Assembly: GCF_001494635.1 (NCBI RefSeq)
Contig: NZ_LOJF01000001.1
Coordinates: forward strand, 496,001 to 560,000
Reading direction: 5' to 3'
Length of the DNA: 64,000 bases
Source of the DNA: Tractidigestivibacter scatoligenes
GTDB taxonomy: Bacteria; Actinomycetota; Coriobacteriia; Coriobacteriales; Atopobiaceae
The position numbers were made by a program, and so were the translations under genes. Position 1 is the stretch's first letter, and each line of letters starts with the position of its first letter. Shown piece after piece: positions 40,193 through 49,868 of the stretch. The notes beneath the pieces were generated by a model. It worked only from the letters and a program-made list of their open reading frames with translations, did not search any database and was not told the DNA's origin.

Positions 40193-42979
40193 ATGCGGGA
40201 TGTTACACGTCGTCAGGCGCTCGGCCTTGCTGTCGGTGCGCTTGCAGCTATTGCGCAGGCGGGGTGCGCCACCACGCCCTCACAGGACGGGGGCGATGAT
40301 ACCGAGAAGGTCCACGGCGTACAGAGCGTCGAGGCGCTTGACCCCAACGTAACCGCTGAGTGGGACAGCGCGTACTACACCCCTGCCTACGCGTCGCTCG
40401 ACGAGGCAGTTCTCGCATCGCATGAGGTCGCGCGCACGATTGAGGCAGAGGGCATGGTGCTTCTGGCGAACAACGGCGTGCTTCCTCTGCCGGAGGGCTG
40501 CGCGGTGAGCCTTTTGGGCCGCTGCGCCGAGGACCCGCTCTTTGGCGGTTACGGGGCAGGATCGGTTGCGCCAGATGCGGTGTGCACCGGTTTCTACGAT
40601 GGTCTTGCCGGGGCGGGACTCGAGGTAAATCCCACCGTTCACGAGTGGCTCTCCGCGCACGTGCAGGACCGTCCCCGCGGAGGCATCCACACGCTGGACG
40701 TGCGCGCAACCACCACGTACTACATCGGGGAGCTGCCGTGGTCGAGCTATCCGGAGGACGTGCGCGCAAGCGTCTCTGGGACGGTTGCCGTGGTGGTTCT
40801 CGGCAGGGCGAGCGGGGAAGGGTATGATCTCTCGCTTGACCTTAACGCCTCGCTGGCAGACGAGCGCTTCTCGTCATTTGTCCCCAACGAGGAGACTGCG
40901 AGCTATGCCGAGGGACAGCACTCGCTCCAGCTCACGTCGGAGGAGCTGGGCCTTGTTGCGGGGGCGCGAGAGGCTGCGGACCACGTGGTGGTGCTTCTCA
41001 ACACGGGAACCACGCTCGAGGTTGGGCCGCTTGTCGAGGATGGCAGCCCCTACCAGGTGGACGCGCTGCTTCATGTGGGCTTTCCCGGTGCGGTGGGCGC
41101 GGAGGTGGTGGGCGATGTCCTCTGCGGTAGGCGCAACCCATGCGGCCGGACCTGTGACCTCTGGGCTCGCGACATGCGTCTTGCCCCGAGCTTCAACACC
41201 ATGGGAGAGCATCGCTACACCGACGTCCACGACTTCTACCCCGGCAACGAGACCACCGGCGACGGCGCGCGCTTCATGGAGTACCTCGAGGGCGTCTACG
41301 TGGGCTATCGCTACTTCGAGACGGCAGCCGCAATGGGCGCGCTCGACTACGACAATGCCGTGACCTTCCCGTTTGGCTATGGTCTCTCGTACACGAGCTT
41401 CTCGTGGTCGCTTCTCGACTGCCGACTGGACGGTGAGAACGTCGCACTCTCGGTGCAGGTTGCCAACTCCGGGCAGCTCTCGGGCAAAGACGTTGTCGAG
41501 GCATACGTGGGTGCCCCGTGGGACGGATCCGTCGAGAAGAGTTCGGTGGCGCTTGTCGCCTTTGCCAAGACTGGCGAGCTTGCGCCGGGCGAGTCCCAAA
41601 GGCTGGAGCTGAGCTGGCCGGTGCGCCAGATGGCAAGCTGGTCTGTGGCGGATGGCTGCTGGGTGCTTGCCGCCGGCTCGTACCAGGTCTCCCTTCGCAC
41701 AGACTCCCATCACGTGGTGGAGACGAGCACGCTCGATCTGGACGAGAGGCGCTACCAGACCGATGACGCGACGGGCGCAGAAGTTGTCGCGCGGTTTCCC
41801 GATCTTGACGAGTACTTCGATAACCCGGCTGCCTCCGGTGCCGATGGTACACCGGTGCTTCTCACCCGCAAAGACATGCAGGGGAGCTTCCCGGCACCTG
41901 CGCAGGACAAGACTGCTGCATCGGTCGGCGTGACGCTTTCCATGTACGACGCGGCGGCGGAGGATGACGGGACGGCGACGGCACCGGAAACCGGCGCCCA
42001 GAACGGGGTCTCGCTCATCGACCTGAGGGGGCGCACGTTCGACGACCCCCTGTGGGACGTGCTTCTCGACCAGCTGTCCCCTGGCGACATGGTTGCCCTT
42101 GTCTGCACCAATGCTGGCGAGAAGATCGACTCCGTAGGCAAGCCGGCAACCGACTGGGACGACTCTCCGGTGGCGATGGGCGGCATGGAGCGCGGCGGCT
42201 CGCACTGCGTGTGGCCGAGCGAGTACCTGGTGGCGGAGACCTGGGACGTTAACCTGCTGCGCAGCATGGGCGAGGCCGTTGGCGAGGAGTCCCTCTCGTC
42301 TGGCATCTTTGGCTGGTGGAGTCCGGCAATCAACATGCACCGTTCGTCCTTCTCGGGCAGGAACTACGAGTACTACTCGGAAGACCCACTGCTTACGGGG
42401 GCCCTTGCCCGGGCCATGGTGGATGGTGGCGCCTCGCGCGGCATGGTTAACATGCTCAAGCACTTCTGCGTGTACGACCAGGAGACCAGCCGCAGGGAGC
42501 ATCTGTGCACCTGGGCCACCGAGCAGGTCGTCCGCGAGATCTATGCGCGACCGTTCGAGATGGTGGTCAAGTCGTCCTCGCGGCACGCGGTGCCCGCGCT
42601 GGACGTGTCGACGGGGGAGCAGGCCCTGGCCAAGGTGAATGTGCCGCTCTCGATCATGAGCTGCTACAGCTTCCTTGGAAACACTTGGGGCGGTGGCCGA
42701 GAGGACCTTCAAACGGGGCTGCTGCGTGACGAGTGGGGCTTTGACGGCGTTGTCCTCTCGGACTTCAGCGTGGACGACTACTACATGGACCACGACCAGG
42801 GGATTGCCGCCGGGACGGATCTCATGCTCGCAACCGCCGCAACGGGTACCGTCGCTGATCCGAGAAGCGCCTATACCCTCAACAACCTGCGCAGATCGGT
42901 GCATCGGTACCTCTACGTGGTGGTCAACTCCAATGCCATGAACGGGATCTTGCCTACTGTGAGGGTTACGTACTCGTAA
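40193..42979 (+). CDS. Glycoside hydrolase family 3 lipoprotein with reversed domain order
   Basis: 928 residues. The N-terminus MRDVTRRQALGLAVGALAAIAQAGC has twin Arg and a lipobox with Cys25, so it is probably an exported, lipid-anchored protein. The usual GH3 C-terminal domain comes first (EGMVLLANNGVLPLPEGC, residues about 75-400), then a fibronectin-III-like domain (GYGLSYTSFSWSLLD onward), and the catalytic TIM-barrel part lies at the C-terminus: GFDGVVLSDFSVDDYY with probable nucleophile Asp857. Such permuted GH3 enzymes are known in rumen Firmicutes. Activity is probably beta-glucosidase-like; the sugar is not determined. It is adjacent to, but convergent with, the sucrose genes. Confidence 0.85.
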   Translation: MRDVTRRQALGLAVGALAAIAQAGCATTPSQDGGDDTEKVHGVQSVEALDPNVTAEWDSAYYTPAYASLDEAVLASHEVARTIEAEGMVLLANNGVLPLPEGCAVSLLGRCAEDPLFGGYGAGSVAPDAVCTGFYDGLAGAGLEVNPTVHEWLSAHVQDRPRGGIHTLDVRATTTYYIGELPWSSYPEDVRASVSGTVAVVVLGRASGEGYDLSLDLNASLADERFSSFVPNEETASYAEGQHSLQLTSEELGLVAGAREAADHVVVLLNTGTTLEVGPLVEDGSPYQVDALLHVGFPGAVGAEVVGDVLCGRRNPCGRTCDLWARDMRLAPSFNTMGEHRYTDVHDFYPGNETTGDGARFMEYLEGVYVGYRYFETAAAMGALDYDNAVTFPFGYGLSYTSFSWSLLDCRLDGENVALSVQVANSGQLSGKDVVEAYVGAPWDGSVEKSSVALVAFAKTGELAPGESQRLELSWPVRQMASWSVADGCWVLAAGSYQVSLRTDSHHVVETSTLDLDERRYQTDDATGAEVVARFPDLDEYFDNPAASGADGTPVLLTRKDMQGSFPAPAQDKTAASVGVTLSMYDAAAEDDGTATAPETGAQNGVSLIDLRGRTFDDPLWDVLLDQLSPGDMVALVCTNAGEKIDSVGKPATDWDDSPVAMGGMERGGSHCVWPSEYLVAETWDVNLLRSMGEAVGEESLSSGIFGWWSPAINMHRSSFSGRNYEYYSEDPLLTGALARAMVDGGASRGMVNMLKHFCVYDQETSRREHLCTWATEQVVREIYARPFEMVVKSSSRHAVPALDVSTGEQALAKVNVPLSIMSCYSFLGNTWGGGREDLQTGLLRDEWGFDGVVLSDFSVDDYYMDHDQGIAAGTDLMLATAATGTVADPRSAYTLNNLRRSVHRYLYVVVNSNAMNGILPTVRVTYS

Positions 42980-43002
42980 AGGGAAGTGGGACGCCGCCGC
43001 CC

Positions 43003-43119
43003 GCCGCCGGAAGGCCCGTTTTGGCAGCAAGTGCGTACAAAGTAAACGCTCCGGCGACATTTTGTCGCCGGAGCGTGGGGAATAGCGGAAAACCCGTACG
43101 AAATGAGCCTTCGGGCGCC
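43003..43119. repeat. Long palindromic element (CTCCGGCG family), copy 2
   Basis: A perfect 13-bp core (CGCTCCGGCGACA, 43047-43059, and complement 43063-43075). The left flank has GCCGCCGGAAGGCCCGTTTTGG and the right flank GTACGAAATGAGCCTTCGGGCGCC, which is the inverted counterpart of the left end of copy 1. It sits between the convergent GH3 and GH32 genes. Confidence 0.75.
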
Positions 43120-43160
43120 ACGCGAGAGACGCTGTGCATCGGGCGTCCCCCACGGCGTCG

Positions 43161-44558
43161 TTACGCGCGCGGTGGCTCGCCGCCCATCTCCCAGGAGCGG
43201 GCGCTCTCGCAGGTAGCGTGCAGGGTGACCAGCAGCGTGTCCGCGGTGGGGAACCACCTGGTCGAGAGGACCGCCTCGCCGTGGTTCACGTAGACCTCCA
43301 CGGCGGAGCCGTCCACCAGCACGCGGAGCTCGCGCAGAGTCGCAAGCGGAAGCACACGCTCGGTGCGGCCGGAGGCGGCCGTCTCGTCCGCAAACGTCAT
43401 TCTCAGCAGTCCATCGCTGGCAGAGAAGGAAAGCTCGAGCTGCCCGTCCAGCCCCATCTCGAGGTCGCCCTCGATGCCCAGAAGCTCGATGTCGGCATGG
43501 TGATGGGGGAGGATCGCACCCACGGTGGGGTTCACGGGCTGGGCAAAGCCGCGAAGGCCGTCTATCTCGGCAACCGGCCACTGGCGGAGAAGCCCATCCG
43601 CACCCACCGTGACCTCGCGCGGCACGGTGAGACAGTGGCACCAGGTAAGACCGTCCGGCGCCGAGGTATACTCCGCGTCTGGCATGCCCATCCAGCCAAT
43701 AAGGATGCAGCGGCCCTTCTCGTCCTCGAAGACCTGCGGCGCGTAGAAGTCAAAGCCCCAGTCAAGCTCGACGAAGCTCGTCTCATCCACCTGCGTGGTT
43801 GCAAGGATGCCCCGCGGCAGCGGGAAGTATCCGGCCTGGTAGAGGTTCTGCCAGCGCGTGGGCTCGCTGGGCAGGCCTTGCGGACAAACCACGAGGTAGT
43901 CATGGCCGTCCACCTGGATGACGTTGGGGCACTCCCACATGTAGCCAAAGGGGTGCGCAGACTCGATGCGCCCGCGGTACGTCCACGTTACGGCGTCGGA
44001 GGACTCGTAGAGAATAACGTCGCCCACGTCGTCTGAGCGACGGGCGCCCAGCACCATGTAGTAGCGGCCGTCCTGCTCCCAGACCTTGGGGTCGCGCACG
44101 TGGCGCGTGAGGTCGGAGGGATAGTCCTCGGGGCGGAGCAGGGCCTTCTTCTCAGAGAGGGAGATTCCATCCTCGCTTGTGACCATAATCTGGTTGGCGT
44201 CGCGCCCGGTGTGGATGTGATCGCCCTCGTACTTCACGTTGCCGGTGTAGTAGAGGCGCAGGAGGTCACCCCCGTCCGGTGCACCGCCCGCCACTACGAG
44301 CGCCGAGCCAGAGTAGACGCCGTCGGCGTCTTCGGGGATCGAGGGCATGAGGGGCTCGCCCAGGTCCTCCCAGCGCACCAGGTCGCGGCTCGCAAAGTGG
44401 CCCCAGCCCTTCTTGCCGGCCGCTGGCCAGGCAGGGTCTGCCTGGTAGAAGACATGGTAGGTACCGTGGAACTGGCAGAGGCCGTTGGGGTCGTTGAGCC
44501 ACCCCTGGCGTGGGGCCAGGTGGAAGTGGGGCGTCCAGCGCTCGTGCGTGGGGGACAT
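43161..44558 (-). CDS. scrB: Sucrose-6-phosphate hydrolase (GH32)
   Basis: 465 residues from ATG at 44558 (GGAG upstream). GH32 motifs: WLNDPNG with the nucleophile Asp, RDP (RHVRDPKVW), and WECPNV with the acid/base Glu. The five-blade propeller is followed by the beta-sandwich domain. It lies immediately after the PTS sucrose permease gene, which fits hydrolysis of imported sucrose-6-phosphate to glucose-6-phosphate and fructose. The LacI regulator upstream probably controls it. Confidence 0.92.
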   Translation of the reverse strand: MSPTHERWTPHFHLAPRQGWLNDPNGLCQFHGTYHVFYQADPAWPAAGKKGWGHFASRDLVRWEDLGEPLMPSIPEDADGVYSGSALVVAGGAPDGGDLLRLYYTGNVKYEGDHIHTGRDANQIMVTSEDGISLSEKKALLRPEDYPSDLTRHVRDPKVWEQDGRYYMVLGARRSDDVGDVILYESSDAVTWTYRGRIESAHPFGYMWECPNVIQVDGHDYLVVCPQGLPSEPTRWQNLYQAGYFPLPRGILATTQVDETSFVELDWGFDFYAPQVFEDEKGRCILIGWMGMPDAEYTSAPDGLTWCHCLTVPREVTVGADGLLRQWPVAEIDGLRGFAQPVNPTVGAILPHHHADIELLGIEGDLEMGLDGQLELSFSASDGLLRMTFADETAASGRTERVLPLATLRELRVLVDGSAVEVYVNHGEAVLSTRWFPTADTLLVTLHATCESARSWEMGGEPPRA

Positions 44559-44640
44559 GGGGCTCCTCTCAAGTGGGTGCGGATATGCGAGACGGGCGGC
44601 CACCAGAGGCGACCGCCCGTATGTGGAGCAGTGGTTGCGC

Positions 44641-46596
44641 CTAGCGCGTGGCCACCACGGCGTCACCGGCCTTGACCTCGCCGGTTGCGAGCTGGTCAAC
44701 CGAGGAGTATGCGTCGGTGTTGGTGATCACGAGCATCGTGGTGGCCTTCTTGCCGGCCTCCTTGATGGCGCCAAGGTCGGCCTCCATGAGGACGTCGCCG
44801 CGCTTCACGTGGTCTCCCACCTTGGTGAAGGGTGTGAAGGGCTCGCCCTTAAGCTCAACGGTGTCGATGCCAATGTGGATGAGAATCTCGGCGCCGGAAT
44901 CGGAGAGCAGGCCAAGGGCGTGTCCGGTCTCGGCGACCACGGTCACGGTGCCGTCGACAGGCGAGACAATCTTGCCATCTTTGGGCTCGACTGCGATGCC
45001 CTTGCCCATGGCGAGCGAGGCAAAGACGGGGTCGGAGACGTCGGTCAGAGCGACGGCAGTGCCAGTGGCGGGGGCGCCGATGGTCTCAGCCTTGGGAGCG
45101 TCGGCTGCGGGGGCCTCAGCCTTCTCCTCGGCCTCGAGGGCGCGCACCTCGTCGGCGGCAGCAGCGGTCTCGGCGGCAACCTTCGCGGGCGCCGCGGCGG
45201 TCTCCTTGTCACGGTATGCCATGGAGGAGAGGCCAAAGGCCACGCCAAACGCCACGGCGAACATCACGATGTACTGCAGCGGCTGCGCGATGCAGAGCAG
45301 GATGCCAAAGATGCCGGTGACGCCAGTGCCGGAAGCGGCGAGGTTGAAGATGAAGCAGCACAGGGCACCGCAGGCAGAGCCAATCATGCCTGCCACGAAG
45401 GGCTTCATGTTGGGCAGGTTCACACCAAAGATTGCGGGCTCGGTGATGCCGAGCAGGCAGGAGATGCCGGCGGGGACGGCGAGGGACTTGGTCTTCTCGG
45501 AGTGGGTCTTGAGCGCAACGGCCAGGCAGGCGCCGCCCTGGGCGATGTTGGCGGCGCTGGCGATGGGCAGCCAGTAGGTGACGCCGTACTGGGCGAGCAT
45601 GGAGACGTCGATGGCGGTGTACATCTGGTGCAGGCCGGTGACAACGGAGGGCGAGTAGATCAGGCCGATGATGATGTAGCCAATGCCGAAGGGAACCTGG
45701 AGCAGCCACATGAGCAGGCCGAGGATGTTGTTCTCAAGCCAGACAAAGATGGGGCCGACGAAGAGGATCGTGATGTAGGCGGCAAGAGAGACCGACAGCA
45801 GCGGGGTGAGGAAGAGGTCGAACATCTCGGGGATGACCTTGTGGAGCCGCTTCTCGAAGAAGCAGAGGATCCACACGCCCACCAGGATGGGGATGACGTG
45901 GCCCTGGTAGCCCACCCAGTCGATGCTGTAGATGCCCGGGATCACGTCGAGCGTGACCATGGTTCCCTCGGCGATGGCGGTGCTGGCGCTGTATGCGTTG
46001 ATGAAGTCGGAGCTTATGAGCAGCGCGCCGAGCGAGGCGCCGAGGTAGGGGTTGCCCCCAAAGACCGTAGCGGCGGAGAAGCCCAGGAGAATCTGGAGGT
46101 TGCCAAGGGCGCAGGCGTTGATGAGAGACGCGATGCGCCACCAGACGCTCGTGGTGTCGAGCGCGATGATGCCCTGAGATCCCATGTAGGAGAGGGCACC
46201 CATGATGCCCATGAGCATACCGGATGCCACGATGGCGGGGATGATGGGCACAAAGACGTCCGAGAGGACCTTGATGGCGCGCTGGAACGCGTTGCCCTGG
46301 TTGGCAGCGGCCTCCTTGGCCTCCGCCTTGGAGGCGGCGGTGACGCCGGACTGCTTGATGAACTCGTCATAGACCTTGTCCACGGTGCCGGTTCCAAAGA
46401 TCACCTGGAGCTGGCCCGCTGCCTGGAAGTTGCCCTTGGCACCAACCACGTCATCGAGCTTGGCCTTGTCGACCTTGCTGTCGTCTGCGATGACCAGGCG
46501 TAGGCGGGTGGCGCAGTGCGCCGCCGAGACGATGTTGCTCGAGCCGCCGATCGCCTCCAGAACCTCGCGTGCCGCTTCTGCATAGTCCAGAGCCAT
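44641..46596 (-). CDS. scrA: PTS sucrose-type permease, domains IIB-IIC-IIA
   Basis: 651 residues from ATG at 46596. IIB has the phospho-Cys28 in AAHCATRLRL; IIC (about 95-455) has FVPIIPAIVASGMLMG and GITEPAIFGVNLPNMKPF; an Ala/Glu-rich linker leads to IIA with phospho-His574 in ILIHIGIDTV. It takes up and phosphorylates sucrose or a related disaccharide (a trehalose or beta-glucoside permease is less likely given the GH32 neighbour). Two operator-like sites upstream fit LacI control. Confidence 0.9.
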   Translation of the reverse strand: MALDYAEAAREVLEAIGGSSNIVSAAHCATRLRLVIADDSKVDKAKLDDVVGAKGNFQAAGQLQVIFGTGTVDKVYDEFIKQSGVTAASKAEAKEAAANQGNAFQRAIKVLSDVFVPIIPAIVASGMLMGIMGALSYMGSQGIIALDTTSVWWRIASLINACALGNLQILLGFSAATVFGGNPYLGASLGALLISSDFINAYSASTAIAEGTMVTLDVIPGIYSIDWVGYQGHVIPILVGVWILCFFEKRLHKVIPEMFDLFLTPLLSVSLAAYITILFVGPIFVWLENNILGLLMWLLQVPFGIGYIIIGLIYSPSVVTGLHQMYTAIDVSMLAQYGVTYWLPIASAANIAQGGACLAVALKTHSEKTKSLAVPAGISCLLGITEPAIFGVNLPNMKPFVAGMIGSACGALCCFIFNLAASGTGVTGIFGILLCIAQPLQYIVMFAVAFGVAFGLSSMAYRDKETAAAPAKVAAETAAAADEVRALEAEEKAEAPAADAPKAETIGAPATGTAVALTDVSDPVFASLAMGKGIAVEPKDGKIVSPVDGTVTVVAETGHALGLLSDSGAEILIHIGIDTVELKGEPFTPFTKVGDHVKRGDVLMEADLGAIKEAGKKATTMLVITNTDAYSSVDQLATGEVKAGDAVVATR

Positions 46597-46628
46597 GTGG
46601 TCTCCCTTCCCGAACCAGTGGCCATACT

Positions 46629-46793
46629 TATGAAACCGTTCTCATAGCTGATTTCATCGCGTGAAAACTTGTTTGAATCAGCTGTCTATGAAATCGTTCT
46701 CACATGTCCAATAGTAGCCAATGGCCGGCTGAGCAAATGTGGATTGCAGGAATAACGGTGAGTGGTAGAAATGCGGGTGTGAACGGTCTCACA
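46629..46793. promoter_or_regulatory. ScrR-type operators upstream of scrA
   Basis: TATGAAACCGTTCTCATA (46629-46646) and TATGAAATCGTTCTCACA (46687-46704) are near-identical inverted-repeat sites 58 bp apart. A weaker relative TGTGAACGGTCTCACA is at 46778-46793, and TTATGAGAACGATACCA occurs near the regulator's own start (47848-47864). These match the general LacI/ScrR operator shape. Repression by the adjacent regulator, with possible looping, is inferred. Confidence 0.7.
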
Positions 46794-46822
46794 TCACAGT
46801 GGCGCTGCTGGCGCCACGGTGG

Positions 46823-47806
46823 CTAGCGCGAGCTGGTACGGGCGTAGATCTCGTAGCCCATGCGCAGCTCACGGGGGACTCCATCGCCATCGGTCATGGC
46901 GTCTACCAGCATCTTTGCCGCCTCGACGCCACTGGTGAGGTAGTAGAAGTGGACGGTTGTGAGGCTGGGGGTCATGATCTTCGAGAGCTTGGAGTCTCCC
47001 ACTCCCGTCACCTGCACGTCCTCGGGGATGCGCTTGCCGTACTCGCGCAGGCAGGTCATAGCGCCAAAGGCAATGTCATCGGTGGCGCAGACAAGGGCGT
47101 CAACGTCCGGCACGGCATCAAGGATCTTCTCGGCGCAAAGGTAGCCGGAGTCCACCGAGAAGGTGGCGCTCTGCTGTGCCTTGGGGCTCACGGCAACGCC
47201 CTTGCTGGTGCAGGCGTCCACGAATGCACGGTGGCGCTCTCGCCCGGCAGCTACGTCCTTCTCGTAGACGCCAATGTAGCCTGGGGTGTGGGAGGTCTTG
47301 AGGATGGAGCGTGTGAGGTCGTAGACAGCGTGGTAATCGTCCTGGTAGACGCATGAGTGGCCATCCAGGCGCTGGCCAAGTATCACCACGGGAATGTTGA
47401 GCGAGTCCAGCGCCTTGTGATGGGCATGCGTGAACACCGTGGCAATGAGGATGATGCCGTCTACCTTATTGCGCTCGGCAAAGAGGTTGAGGTAGTCCAC
47501 CTCGACCTTCTCGTCATTGTCTGTATTGGCGAGAAGCACCTGGTAGCCGTTCTGGCCAAGCACCTTGGTGATGCCCGCAACCATGCGGCTTACAGAGTGC
47601 GAGTTGATCTTGGGGATGATGACGCCCACAAGCTTGGTCTTGCCCGTGCGCAGCGTGCGCGCCTGCTGAGAAGGCACATAGCCCGTCTCGTTGATGACGC
47701 GCGAGATAAGCTCGCGCTTCTCCTTTGAGACGTAACCGTCATTGAGATAGCGCGAGACGGTTGCCCGCGAGACTCCCGCGAGCTTTGCGATCTCGTTTAT
47801 GTCCAC
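46823..47806 (-). CDS. scrR: LacI-family regulator of sucrose use
   Basis: 327 residues from GTG at 47806 (AGGGAAGG upstream). N-terminal HTH INEIAKLAGVSRATVSRYLNDGYVSKEKRELI, hinge QQARTLRTGKTKLVGVI, then a periplasmic-binding-like effector domain with ATDDIAFGAMTCL. It lies upstream of scrA and scrB on the same strand, so it is the likely repressor of that cluster. The effector is probably a phosphorylated sugar such as fructose or sucrose-6-phosphate; not shown by sequence. Confidence 0.85.
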   Translation of the reverse strand: MDINEIAKLAGVSRATVSRYLNDGYVSKEKRELISRVINETGYVPSQQARTLRTGKTKLVGVIIPKINSHSVSRMVAGITKVLGQNGYQVLLANTDNDEKVEVDYLNLFAERNKVDGIILIATVFTHAHHKALDSLNIPVVILGQRLDGHSCVYQDDYHAVYDLTRSILKTSHTPGYIGVYEKDVAAGRERHRAFVDACTSKGVAVSPKAQQSATFSVDSGYLCAEKILDAVPDVDALVCATDDIAFGAMTCLREYGKRIPEDVQVTGVGDSKLSKIMTPSLTTVHFYYLTSGVEAAKMLVDAMTDGDGVPRELRMGYEIYARTSSR

Positions 47807-47963
47807 ACTCCCCGCCTTCCCTCATGCGCATGCGTTCCCCTCACGCATTATGAGAACGATACCAGATGACGAACGTGTCGGTTGGGCGAATGCGGCGAGG
47901 GGCATGGGGTAAGCTCTTGGGCGGAGTGTCGCGTCACGTGACCGGCACGGAAGGGAGCACGCC

Positions 47964-48632
47964 ATGCTGATGGAGGATGCGCGCGAACGCATCGTCGTGT
48001 TTGGCAAAAGGATTGCCACAGAGGGCCTTGCCGTGGGGACGAGTGGAAACCTCTCCGAGTATGACCCGGTGACAGGCCTTATGGCCATCAGCCCCTCGGG
48101 GCTGGGGTACTTCGAGACCACTCCTCAAGATGTTGTGGTGCTCCGACTGGATGGCAGCATAGTTGAGGGGAGCCGCCGGCCTTCCTCCGAAGCACCGCTC
48201 CACGCCGAGGTCTACCGTCGCCGCCCGGCCGCCCGTGCCGTGGTGCACACGCATTCGCCCTACGCAACCACGCTGGCCGCGCTTGGCGAGCCCATTCGTG
48301 CGGTGCACTTCACGATTGCGGACTCGGGCGCGGAGGAGGTGCCGCTCTCGCCCTACGTCACGTTTGGCACGCCTGAGCTTGCCGCCTCGGTGGGCACGAC
48401 CTTTGGCGAGCACCCCCATGTCAACGCCGTGCTCATGGAAAATCACGGGCTCATTGCATGTGGCCCAAGCATGGACGTTGCTTTTGGGCTTGCCGTTAAC
48501 CTTGAGTTTGTCTCGCGAATCCAGTGGCAGGCCGAGTGCGTGGGGACGCCGCGCGTGCTTTCGGGCGAAGAGGTCACGGGCGTTTCAAAGCGCTTCGAGA
48601 CCTATGGCCAGCCTGCTGGCCGCAAGGCATAA
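47964..48632 (+). CDS. Class II aldolase/adducin-family protein
   Basis: 222 residues from ATG at 47964 with GAAGGGAGC upstream. The zinc site is visible: HTHS (VVHTHSPYATTL) and the later ENHG (LMENHGLIACG), and TSGNLSEYD binds phosphate. This fits L-fuculose-1-phosphate aldolase or L-ribulose-5-phosphate 4-epimerase families; which one cannot be told. It precedes a phosphoesterase and a sugar transporter on the same strand and may belong to the same carbohydrate unit. Confidence 0.82.
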   Translation: MLMEDARERIVVFGKRIATEGLAVGTSGNLSEYDPVTGLMAISPSGLGYFETTPQDVVVLRLDGSIVEGSRRPSSEAPLHAEVYRRRPAARAVVHTHSPYATTLAALGEPIRAVHFTIADSGAEEVPLSPYVTFGTPELAASVGTTFGEHPHVNAVLMENHGLIACGPSMDVAFGLAVNLEFVSRIQWQAECVGTPRVLSGEEVTGVSKRFETYGQPAGRKA

Positions 48633-48689
48633 AGGCTGCCGTGGCGGGTTTTTCTCCCTGGGAAATTAATCCCGCAAAAGGAGGAACGT

Positions 48690-49868
48690 GTGATTGACGA
48701 GATAGATAAGGGCGCTTGGCCGCTGCGCTTTGACTCCGATGGACACTTCCGTGTGCTGCAGTTCTCGGACATCCAGGAGACGTCTCACGTGCGCGAGGAC
48801 ACGATGACGCTTCTTCGCGCGGCGCTCGACGAGGCAAAGCCCAACCTTGTGGTGCTTACCGGCGACCAGGTGAAGGGCTATGCGGTGGAGTTCGCTCTGG
48901 GGGAGAACGCGGAGCGAGCGCGTACGGTGGTGAGGAAGATCTGCTTGCCTATGGTCGAGCGGAACATTCCCTTTGTGGTGACCTATGGCAACCACGATCG
49001 CCAGTGCGGCATTGGAAACGATGAGCAGGAGAGCTGGTACAAGGCCATTCCCGGATGCCTCAACGGCATCGTTGCCGCACGGGAGCCCAAGCTCTACCAC
49101 GGGGCCGGCACGCTTGCTGTGCCCGTGCTTTCGCACATGGGCGAGGATGTGTGTCTAGCTGTGCTGGTTGCGGACTCCGGCGCGGGCTCGGGCAGTGGTG
49201 GCTACGAACCCTTCGACCCCGCACTCACCAACTGGATTACGGGTTGCGCGCAGCAGCTTGCAGAACGGGCAGGCCATAAGGTGCCCTGTATTCTCTACCA
49301 GCACATTCCCCCCGTCCAGGTCTACGACTGCCTGCGCGATGCCTGCGAGGGCGAGCATGGCGTCCCTGGGTTCCGCCTTCACTACCGTCCCGGTCGCACG
49401 CTTGTACCTATCGACGACCTTCGCGTCTCCGGAGGGCTTCGAGAGCCCGTGTGCAGTCCGGATGCGGATACTGGCGAGATTGCCGCCCTTACGCGCGAGG
49501 GGAGCACCTTCGCTGTCTACTTTGGTCACGACCACAAGAACACGCTTGTCTCCCATTACGGAAACATCGACCTGGGATACGCGCCATCTGCCGGCTTTGG
49601 CTCCTATGGACCTGGGGCCATGCGAGCGGCGCGCCTCTTTTCCTTTGACGGGCAGAACGCGGCACTCTACACCACGCGCTTGCTCACGTATGCGGAGCTT
49701 GTGGGGTCTCGCACGGAGCGCCCGCTCACCGACTGGGCCTCCGAGCGCGTGCCCGTCTCGACGGAGGAGGCGCGCGAGATGGCGCGGCCAGCGCTTCCGG
49801 TGCTTGGCGCGGCGGCAATCGCAGCGTTTGCGCTCGGCGTGGCAAAGCGACAGAGAAGGGGCAGGTAA
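48690..49868 (+). CDS. Calcineurin-like metallophosphoesterase with C-terminal hydrophobic tail
   Basis: 392 residues from GTG at 48690 (AAAGGAGGAA upstream). Metal-binding motifs in order: FSDIQETSH, LTGDQVKG, TYGNHDRQ, YQHIPP and YFGHDHKN. The protein ends with a hydrophobic segment (LPVLGAAAIAAFALGVA, about 368-385) and basic residues, which would anchor it in the membrane, while no N-terminal signal peptide is present. The MFS gene starts directly after the TAA. The substrate may be a phosphosugar or nucleotide; unknown. Confidence 0.82.
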   Translation: MIDEIDKGAWPLRFDSDGHFRVLQFSDIQETSHVREDTMTLLRAALDEAKPNLVVLTGDQVKGYAVEFALGENAERARTVVRKICLPMVERNIPFVVTYGNHDRQCGIGNDEQESWYKAIPGCLNGIVAAREPKLYHGAGTLAVPVLSHMGEDVCLAVLVADSGAGSGSGGYEPFDPALTNWITGCAQQLAERAGHKVPCILYQHIPPVQVYDCLRDACEGEHGVPGFRLHYRPGRTLVPIDDLRVSGGLREPVCSPDADTGEIAALTREGSTFAVYFGHDHKNTLVSHYGNIDLGYAPSAGFGSYGPGAMRAARLFSFDGQNAALYTTRLLTYAELVGSRTERPLTDWASERVPVSTEEAREMARPALPVLGAAAIAAFALGVAKRQRRGR

